A stretch of DNA of 64,000 bases from the NCBI GenBank assembly GCA_964577665.1, contig CAZOBD010000003.1, forward strand, positions 1 to 64,000, written 5' to 3'. The notes beneath the pieces were generated by a model that was not told the origin of the DNA, ran no database searches, and worked only from the letters and a program-made list of their open reading frames with translations. Each line of letters starts with the position of its first letter. The stretch's first letter is position 1. The DNA comes from CAYVTD01 sp964577665. GTDB taxonomy: Bacteria; Bacteroidota; Ignavibacteria; Kapaibacteriales; UBA2268. The translations under genes and the position numbers were made by a program. Below, one piece after another: positions 1-9,500 of the stretch.

Positions 1-74
1 AAAGCAGAGCCTGCGCCCAGCAACAGCACGAGAGCTATTGCTGTAAGAAATGTTGAGTAAGTCTTGTTTTTCAC
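1..74 (-). CDS. N-terminus of an exported protein (cut by window edge)
   Basis: A GTG start at 74-72 follows an AGGAG Shine-Dalgarno sequence on the minus strand. The visible 24 codons read as a signal peptide: MKNKTYS, then a hydrophobic run (TAIALVLLLGAGSA). The rest lies beyond the window, so the function is unknown. Its upstream region carries the same 24-bp element and promoter layout as the tail-fibre-like gene starting at 16250, which suggests common control of two surface or secreted products. Confidence 0.6.
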   Translation of the reverse strand, partial: MKNKTYSTFLTAIALVLLLGAGSA

Positions 75-165
75 TATTTGAACTCCTATGATTGTAAATA
101 ATTAATTTTATGTAACAATATATTCATTTATTTTTTATTTTCAAAATCCTATTTCATCTAATATG

Positions 166-216
166 CAAAATAACTGATAAAAACAATATAATCAATCCGT
201 AAAACTACGTAATTTT
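166..216 (-). promoter_or_regulatory. Candidate promoter with adjacent CGTA-N4-TACG element
   Basis: Reading the minus strand, a 24-bp element (216-193) contains the dyad CGTA-N4-TACG and ends in TTG (195-193). Exactly 20 nt further on is TATTTTG (172-166), close to the Bacteroidota -7 consensus TAnnTTTG. The gene it would drive starts at 74. The same 24 bp occurs at 16353-16376 with the same 20-nt spacing to TATTTTTG. Promoter function is inferred from this repetition. Confidence 0.55.
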
Positions 217-287
217 CATATTTTTTTACTTTTTTCGTTCTTCTCATTCCCAAACTTTTGGTCTTTTCTCATTCAAATACTTTTTCT

Positions 288-359
288 CATTCCCAAACTC
301 CGATTTGGGAATGTACTTATCTATTATTTTTCTCATTCCCAAACTCCGATTTGGGAATG
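288..359. repeat. Two copies of a 26-bp hairpin repeat (family A)
   Basis: Perfect inverted repeats lie at 288-313 and 334-359. Their 10-bp arms are CATTCCCAAA and TTTGGGAATG and the 6-nt loop is CTCCGA. A degenerate half copy lies near 246-262. Short open frames across the array, such as one spelling IPKSEFGNE, are by-products of the repeat and are not treated as genes. Together with the next feature this fills most of the 75-552 gene-free stretch; the remainder is AT-rich. Confidence 0.85.
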
Positions 360-554
360 TACCTGTTTGTTGAAACTCAGTTTCAACTGATACTTTCCTT
401 ACCAAATCGGAGTTTGGTAAGGAGTAGTTTAATTGTACCTGTTTGTTGAAACTCAGTTTCAACTGATACTTTCCTTACCAAATCGGAGTTTGGTAAGGAG
501 TAGTTTAATTTACTTTCCTTACCAAATCGGAGTTTGGTAAGGAGTAGTTTAATT
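359..554. repeat. 76-bp tandem repeat carrying family B hairpins
   Basis: A 76-bp unit is present twice (359-434, 435-510). Its last 44 bp are present a third time (511-554). Each unit holds a small dyad GTTGAAAC/GTTTCAAC and a 26-bp hairpin (397-422, 473-498, 517-542) with arms CCTTACCAAA and TTTGGTAAGG and loop TCGGAG. That loop is the reverse complement of the family A loop, so the two families share core and inner arm but differ in the outer arm. The array runs into the stop codon of the giant gene beginning at 11763. Confidence 0.9.
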
Positions 555-3500
555 ACTGCCCTATTTCAATCACCCCGTTATTATTAATAAAACCGCTGTT
601 TATTACATTTCCCTTCACCCAAAATGAGTTCGTTCCTACTAAAATGTACAAGAAAGAATTATTGTTCCTTGCGTCTCCGCGCACAATTGTCGGTGATATT
701 GTTACATATTTCGTGCCAGTTCCGCTGAACTCAATATTGCCGTAATACCGTTCTTCTGGTAAGGAAAAAATAATATCATTAGCAAATGGTAAGCTTGTTA
801 CATACTGGACGGGTTGTGTATTGCTTGCATCATATTCCACAGTGCTATTCAGCCCCACATAATAATCGCCAAAATTGAGAATGTTTATTTCCGGAAATCC
901 GTCATTGTCCGATGTTAGGAAAGGTTCAGTGCCGTAAACCGCTTCAAACGACGGATGACCGAGGGTAAAGCTGCCCGACTTGGAGCTTTCTATTACCGAG
1001 CCGTTCATGTCGAGCTTTGCATTTCCGTACACATCCAGATTGTAAATAGTAGCCGATGTGTTTGCCGTCATTTCTACAAGGTGGTTTTCATCATCCCCCA
1101 CACGAACGTCATCTTCTGTTTCAAGCGGATCCATGTTTGGGTACTCGCCCGTAGGTGCAATGGCGCCGTCGTGCCCTTCGAAAGACCAAGTGGCGTTTTC
1201 GCTCCAGCCGCCGCTCTGCCTGCTGTAAAATATGCGCTGAAACTTCTTGCCTATGTAGAACTCGCCGAGTCCTGCCCAGCCGGGATAGCCTGCATTTATT
1301 TCCACACGCACTGAATCCTCGCCCGGGTCCTGCACGCCGTCGCCGTTGAGCACATCGCCGTCCAAATCGCGCCAAATAAGCTGGGCATACTTTCTTTCGG
1401 AATACTCCGGATTTTGGGTCGGGATACTCCTCCTGCGGATAATGGAGCGCTCGAGATTTTCGGTAAGCTCCCCTCCTATACCGGAAAGCTCATTGTAGGG
1501 GAACTGCAGGCGGACATTAGGCTCGCGTGTGCCGTAAGCCAGACCGTCCTGCGGTATAAGCTCCCACCAGCGGTCAATATGCACGGAGGGGTCCATCCTG
1601 TTTCCGATAAATCTTTCATCGGGAACGGGAGCGTAGTTCGTAGCTTCAACCGATCCGGCTGTACCGCTTCCTGAATCAAAAATCAGAGTTGCAGGAGTAT
1701 ATACCGATCCATTGCCAATTTCAAAATAAGTGTTACCCGTGCCGGAGCCAACCGGTTTCTGGAGAGTGCCGTCCACGTAGCCTGTCTGATTTTGAGTCAG
1801 AACGGCGCCATCGCGGATAACCACTTCGCGGTCGTAATCGCGTGTGATTATCCTTGCAGGGGAGTTAAACACAAGTTCATTATTTACATATATCTGCAGG
1901 GAATCATCCGCTAAGGGTGTAAACGAAGTGCTGCCGTGGTATGGCATAACGTAAACATCCCCTTGGTCGATGCTTACATTGTAAAAGCTGATGCCGTTCT
2001 GATTACCTATCATTACGGTATGAGAGCTTCCGTTAAATGAAAAATCATTCGTAAGCGGTATATACTCTCCGTTGTTTGCTATAATGTAACTGCCCTGCAG
2101 CTCAAAATTGCGGTCGCTGGTGTTCAGCTTGCCGTTTTCAATCAAAACGGAATCGCGTACATTTATTGTCGGCGCTCCTACGGGATTAGTAACAAAAACA
2201 TTGTTAAAATCAGAAGGAGTCGTATTTTTCACCTGAATTGAGGCAATCTGCTGCGGCATGCCCTTTCCGGTGTTCTGAGAGCCGTTGTAAAAATCGTAAA
2301 CATAATTGCTTATTAAAAACTCCCTTGAAGCGGTGGACTGCACAGCGCCTACAGTACCGTCGGAAAGCGGGGCTATGCCGTTCAAATGCTGCATACCAAG
2401 CGTGCAGTCGTCATTTAAAATAAAGGACTGGCAGCGAACCGCCCCGAGAGTACCTTTTATGTAAAGAGCGCCCGGCTCAAAAGTGGCTGAGCCTCTTTCC
2501 ACTGCAACAGAGCGTACCGTAGGCCTCAGCCCTTCGGGAACGGTTATTGTTTTTCCGTCGCCTATATAAACAAAATCTCTTTCGCCGGGGGTAGTACTGG
2601 AAGCAGGACCTCCGTAACCTACTTTAGACCAGACACCGGGAACATTCCAATTGCCGTCGTCAATGCTGTAGAAAGCTTCGCCGAGAGGCTCTGTAACGAT
2701 GAAATCGCCCCAGTCGCCGCTGCCTGTTGAAATAATATAATTCTGCGCTTTTGTCGGGGTAGCCGCTTCGTACCACTCCCCTGTACCGAATGAACATGAA
2801 GCAGGCGGATCCGGACATGCCGGAGTATAACGCTTATGCTCAAAGGAGAAGTAACTGCCGCCGCGGTCATCTTCAGGGTAAAGCCACTGGGTCATAAGCT
2901 CATAGGTCTGATTGTCCAAATCGTAGCCGTCCCTGCCGTTTACGTTCCAGTAGCGCTGTATGTTCGTCATAGTCTCACTGCTTGATGACGCTATCTGCGG
3001 GTGGTCAAACGGATATGCAATAATACACACATACCCTCCGTTCGTAATGCTGCCTTCAGGCTCAAAAGCTGCCGGAGTATATCCGGGGAACGTAGAAGAG
3101 CCGATATCGTAATAATAATTTTTTGGCGCTCCGGGTTCAATGTAGCGGCACATCCTGCCGTCCACCCAGCCGTCACCGTTTCGGAGAGTCTGCGGTGAGC
3201 TTCCGTCAGAAGGCGAAAGCTCTACGTATTTGCCGCCTGACCTCGCATCTATCAACGAATTATTGCCCGATGCAAACTCAAGCGTGCCGTTTATGATTAT
3301 ATTGGAATTGTCGTCTGAATCAAGCTGCACAAGCCCGCCGGTTTTGTCTATTCTAAGGTTGTAAAACTGAAGACCGCCGCCGGTTTTATTGTAAAGTGTC
3401 TGTGTGGAGCTCGGATTGCTTAAGATAACAAGCCTTTGGTCGGAGCCGCCGGAGCCTGTCGTTGCGTCAAAAGTGCCGGAGTTTCGGAAATCGCCCTGCA

Positions 3501-6500
3501 GTTCTGCGGTGTTTCCACGAAGCTGCATGGTGTTATTGTCGTCAACGATCCAGTCATTTTTTATGGTGTAGTACTCCTCAACAATCTGCGAAGTCTGTCC
3601 GGCGCCGACGGAATGTAAATTCCATATCGGCATAGAACCGGCTGTCTTTATAGTTTCCGAAGATGCAATAGAATTATCACCGAGCTGAATAGTCCCGCCG
3701 GTCATTCCCGCACCGCTTTCGGCATTAATTCTAATGTCAGGTACAGAACCCGTATGCCCCTTAGCAACAATTATCCTGCCCCCGCTCATTGAAAAATCGG
3801 AAGCGGAACTGCTTATGTCAAAGCCGACAGTAGAGGGATTTGTATTGCCTTCGCTCATTACTCTGGTTTCGCCGTTTTCGGTCATGTTGAAAATAAGGCT
3901 CGAACCGGAGCTGTTACGTTTGAAGGCGCCTGCTATATCTAAAAATCCGTCCGTAATGTTTACCGTTGTTCCTGTTCTGTAAGTCAGGTTTTCATCAGCG
4001 GCATCTCCTATGTAAAAATTTCCGCCGTCGAGGTTTATGCTTGTGTTTACGTTGGTTGACAAGCCATTTAGCGATAAAATTGCTGAGTTTTGAATGTCAA
4101 AACCGGAGTAAGCTTCCATAGAGACCTGAGTGGCCCCTCCTGAAATAGACATTGTTGAAGAAGCATGATGGCTGAAAACACCCGCATCCGGTTTGAAAAT
4201 ATAAGAAGCAGGGCTGTTCACAGCCGCTTCGGAAAATGAATTTGAGAGATTATAAAGCGTATCGCTTAGGCCGCCTTTTGCCAGAATGATTTCTCTTAAA
4301 TCTCCCCAGTTTCCTTCGCCGGTGATGGTAGAAGAAGAAACAGTTGTCGTAACGGAAGGATCTGCATCCAAAAATCTTAACACGGTGTAATCAGTATCAT
4401 TTTCATAAAGATAAATTCCTGCGGCGGCGTCATCCGCGGCAGTATTGTAAATATTGTATCTGAACGTAAGGGTATCTTTGCCCGCAGCGCTTGCCTTTCG
4501 GTTTAAAATGCCGTCTTCACTTATGGTAAAGGTACTGCTAACTGTAAGATGTTTTCCGCTTAGATTGTCATCATACTGCAAAATGCCTTCTTGAGCAACA
4601 GTGTTTGAACCGCCGATACTCAGGAAAAATACGGTGGCAGTGTCAGCATTGAATGCAACTGTATGCCCGTCAACGAAAACAGAATCGTTATTGTAAAGCT
4701 CACCCGGATAGTAAGAAGCAGGGAAACTTTGATGTCCGTAGTTAGACCACCTGTTCGGATCAGTCCATGAACCGGAAGCAATACTATAGTAAATACGCCC
4801 AATGAAGAAACTCGGCGCTGTGCCTGCCGTCCAGTCGCCTGTTAAACCAACCTCCTGAGGAGTGTCTTCAGCATAAAAAAGGTTATTATCTGAATCAACG
4901 CCTACAGGAACGCCAAGGTTATTTTCCCAGCCGTATATCCAGGGCGGCTCAGTATTGAATTTAGCAGGGATGTAATAATCTATATCGCCGTTTACGTCTG
5001 CAGTTTCATAAGTAAAGCTGGCAGATGTACTGGTGAAATTATAAATGCCTTCAGTTTCAACGGGCCAATAAACCTCAAGCATATCATCAGTATATCTTTG
5101 CGGATGCAGTCCGTCTATCAAGCCAACAGAAATGCTCGGATTGCTCGAATAAGAAGAACTTTCCGCAGAAATATATGCCGGATTGTATGAATTTTCTAAG
5201 CCGATGGGATAGAGAAACTCAGCTGATAAGTCAGAACCTCCCACAGGAGGAATAAGAATCAGATAATCTTCAAATTCACCGGTGCCGCCTGTTTGACAGG
5301 GGTCAGTATTGCCGCCGGGACGACACTTAATTCTAATCCTCGTATATCCTCTGCTTGCTGCAGCCGGAATATCGAAACTTCCGGAATGATTGCCGCTTCC
5401 GGAAAAATTATCGATAAATTGATGCTCGTTAACACCGCCAACATTGTCATCAAAATCTCCGTCTCTGTTTAAATCAATGAAAACACGCCAATTATAGGCA
5501 TCAGTTGAGCTTTTGCTAAATTGAATATTGTTCGTACCGATAACAGCAGTCTCATAGCCGATTCCGGTATTGTCGGCATAGCCGCCGTCATTGCCGCTTG
5601 TATTTTCAAGAGACCCAAACTTAAAATAATCGATATAAACACTTGAATTAGAATTGGGAGTACAATAACCGCCGGGCTCAGGATCAGCAGATACAGTGGG
5701 AAATTCTTTCACAAGTTTTGAAAGAGCGCTCGATCCGTTTGTCTGAACCATACGGCTGTTTCCGAAACTGCCAAAATTAGAATTAATATCGCTTATGTTT
5801 TCAGCGAGATATAAAGTATTGGCACCGAGATTAAAAAGGTTATCGGCGTTGAAAGTAAACTCATTTTCAATTTTAGTGTCTATTGAGAGATTTACAGCGC
5901 CGCTGCTCTTCTCCATCAGTATCGTACCGAAAGTAGAAGAAGAATTGCCGCGGATGTACTGATTTGGATTATCACCATTAAAAGAAACAATGCCGCTCAG
6001 CCCTGAAAAAGCTGTACCACCGGAATTATTAATGAAATCATCTTGAAGCGTAAGAGTATTCGTGCCAAGGACGAAATCGCCCTGCTCTATGGCAAATGTG
6101 CTGGAGCAGTTAACATCCTGAGTTAGACTTACTGTGGAAGCATCATTAATGGCATCTATCCTCATAAAGCCTATTTCATCGGGAATGCCGTCTCCTGTTT
6201 CCTGAGTGATTACTTCAGAGTTATCAATAATATTAACTGTGTAATCATGCACTTCGCCGTGATCATCATCACCACTGTTATCAGGGTTACCATCATCACA
6301 AGGTGCGCCGTTCGATTCATCTAATCTTATCCTTATTTGTGTTGTTCCTGGAAGAGTGTTTGCTCCAACTGTAAAGTTGAAAGTAAGAACAGTACTACCG
6401 CCTAAGTTGGTATTATTATAAATTCTTTCTCCTGTAATATCAAAATCACCGCTATAGTCCTCATCTAACCAAACTTGTAGATCATAACCATTTGTTGAAC

Positions 6501-9500
6501 CTGAACCACCAAGAGTTACTCTTATGGTGTAATCTTCATCGGGTTCTAACTCAAAACCATAATCAGCATAGTACCAAAAACCTCTGCCTGCCCAACCGGT
6601 ATTCTCGTGATTAAAAATCCTGTTTGCAATATTATAAACAGTACCTGTACATACTTCAACGTTATCAATATTTCTCTCGTCAGATTGCCAGTCATCTCTC
6701 GGATTACAGTAACACTCGTCTTCATAATCACTTGGATTGTCATTATCATAAATCTCAGTAATTTTTCCCTTTGGTTTAAAAATGTAATTCCCGTTATTGT
6801 GGTTTTCTACATTAAAATCTCTAGAAATATTCCCCCCGCCATATTGCCTTCTAATATTTCCACGATTCTGTTCATCGGAAAAACCTTCTTCACATCCAGT
6901 TTCGAGTATTCCGCCGTCTCTTAGCTCAAAGAGATTTGTTTTAATAATATTTGTTCCTAAAACAAGTTTCCCTGGTTTATCATCATAGGTTTCAACTACA
7001 ACGCTTCCGACTCTTTGCTCGTACCATTCAGCGAAAGTATCCCATCCTGCATATCCGTGTCCTATGTTTGCATCAAGGGTAACGGTTACTCCATTGCCAA
7101 TAATAGCCGCATCAAGTCTTCTTTTAGGATAATCCTCAGGACCGCCGTTAGGATTTCCGTCAATCTGATCAGGACTGCCGTCGTTCACGGTACTTTCATA
7201 GCTTCCTGTAACCCAAGTGTTTGGATCAGTCCAGTCACCGTCATTCTTTGCATAATAATAGGTTATAGCAGGTCCCTGCTGGCAGACAATCACATCACCC
7301 AGTAAATATCTGTTGTTACCTATATCTCTGTCTCTTAAGCCGTCACTGTCTGAAATATCATAAGCTCTTGTCGATGTATTAGTACCGTAAGGAGGATAAT
7401 CTGCTTCCGAATTATTTACATTTCTATCGCCGCATCCAATTGCACCGCCGTCATTTGGATCATTATCAGGTGGAGTAAGCGTTTGCCAGTCATCAGCATC
7501 AGGTCCGTACCAGAAAGCCAAGTCAAAGCAAAGCTTCTGTGCACTTGCAAACATATCTGTCGGGTCAATATACTCTACTTCTATTTCTGTTTCATTGCTG
7601 CCCCTGCTATAGGAGGAATAGTCGGGTCTTGTTACCCGCCAATATTTTTTTAGCATGCGGTTGGGCGGGTAATTATCCGTTGGGTTATCAAGATATGTAT
7701 GATGCGGATGTAATGTATCAATCTGATGAACGCCCACATAACCGTCTGATTCTCCGGGATCGGATTCAAGAAGATATAGAGTAAATGGCCTGTAGTATTG
7801 TAAAGCGCCTACTTCCCATGTTACATCATCACCGGGATAATCAACATATTTTCTTATTTCACCCATTATATGACCATTACCGTCCCGGTCAATTCCATTT
7901 GAATTCTCATCTATCTGCATTACCCATTCGCCGCTGCCGTAATCGGGAAAATTCGATGCGTCAAGAGAAGAACTAAGATTAATATATGCCATATTGTCTG
8001 ATGGGAATTGAAGTTCTTCATAAATATATATCATCTGGCTGCCGACAGTATTCGAGGCAAACTGAACATAAGTAAATTCTGTGGTTTTATTTACTTGAAG
8101 AATCCTGAAAGTAAGATCGTCTGGAGCGGTAACTGTCTGCGACTCAAAACCAGTGAAGCTGAAGGTTTCAGTTCCACTTCCGCCGTTAAAACTGCCGTCA
8201 TCTTCGATGCGCCAGTTGCCGTGCAAGGCAATGTTTTCTCCGGTTATGTCCAGTTCCCCGTCGATTATATGCAGACTGTCTTTAACATTAATATTATTTG
8301 TCAAAGACACAACATTAGTTCCACTTGCTCCAGTATTTTCTATCGTCAAAGTAAAAACAGAATCTGCCGTATTTGGAAGCCCGTCGCCTGTTACCTGATC
8401 CACCGAGCCGTTATACACAAAATGCCCCCGATTATGCTCCACATAATCGTCGCCGGCATTGTAGTTCCTTTCCAAAAACTGGAGATTGCCTGATGCCGCA
8501 GATGCCGTTATGCCGTCCGGGTGACCAATACCAAGCACTGCATCGTTGAACATATAAAATGTGCTTGAGGAGCCGCTTAGCTCCCAGCCCTCCATTTTAA
8601 AATAACCGCTGCTGTCTAAAGTAACAACGCTGTTGTCGAGGTCTCTGTCTGAGTCAAGCGTAATAGTCTTGCCGTCTCCTATGAAAACTTTGTTTGTGCC
8701 TGTTGGAAATGTGTTGGATGCCGCTCCGCCGTAGCCCTGCGTTGACCAGCTTGAAGGCTGATTCCAGTTCCCGTCGGCAATGCTGAAAAAGGCGCTTCTC
8801 AAAGCTTCTCCGACAAGTACAGTCCCAAGATACTCCAGTCCTTCATAAACAAGGCTNNNNNNNNNNNNNNNNNNNNNNNNNNNNNNNNNNNNNNNNNNNN
8901 NNNNNNNNNNNNNNNNNNNNNNNNNNNNNNNNNNNNNNNNNNNNNNNNNNNNNNNNCCGTCTGTAACGGTAAATGTCAGTGAAACGGGAGTGTAGTCGGC
9001 GCCGTACCCCACTTCAAATTCCGGCGGATTGGAAAGATTGACATATTTCCAAAGAGGACCATCGACATGACCGGGACTGCCTCCGCCCCTGATAATGGAA
9101 GCTCCTCTTTCAACCCACAGGTAATGCCCTCGGACGTTTATATTGCCCTGAGTTAAATCTATCTCGTTTTGAACTATGATGCCTTCTGTATTGTCAGAAC
9201 CTGCTAAAGAAGCATCTATTCCCGTGCCGTTATTTATATAGAAATTATAAAACTCTTCACTTCCCGCAGTTTTGCTTATGGTCTGTTCCCCGCTTCCGCT
9301 GAAGTAAACATCTGATGTGCCGGGAGTGAAATCACCCCCTTCGTTTATCCAGTTCCCGACAAGAGTAAGCGTATTGCTCGACATCTTCAGTTCGGCATCG
9401 GCTTCAATTTTTAAATTACTGCCGATGTAAATATTATCAGTCGGCTGGATAATGCCTTCCCCGGCAATTAAAACTTCGTAAAAGGGATTGTCGGCTTTAT

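Noticed and set aside
244..462. Short frames on both strands in the hairpin array
   Set aside because: They consist of repeat sequence translated by chance and have no independent start signals.
359..554. CRISPR-like array
   Set aside because: Units are direct tandem copies without unique spacers, and there are no cas genes.
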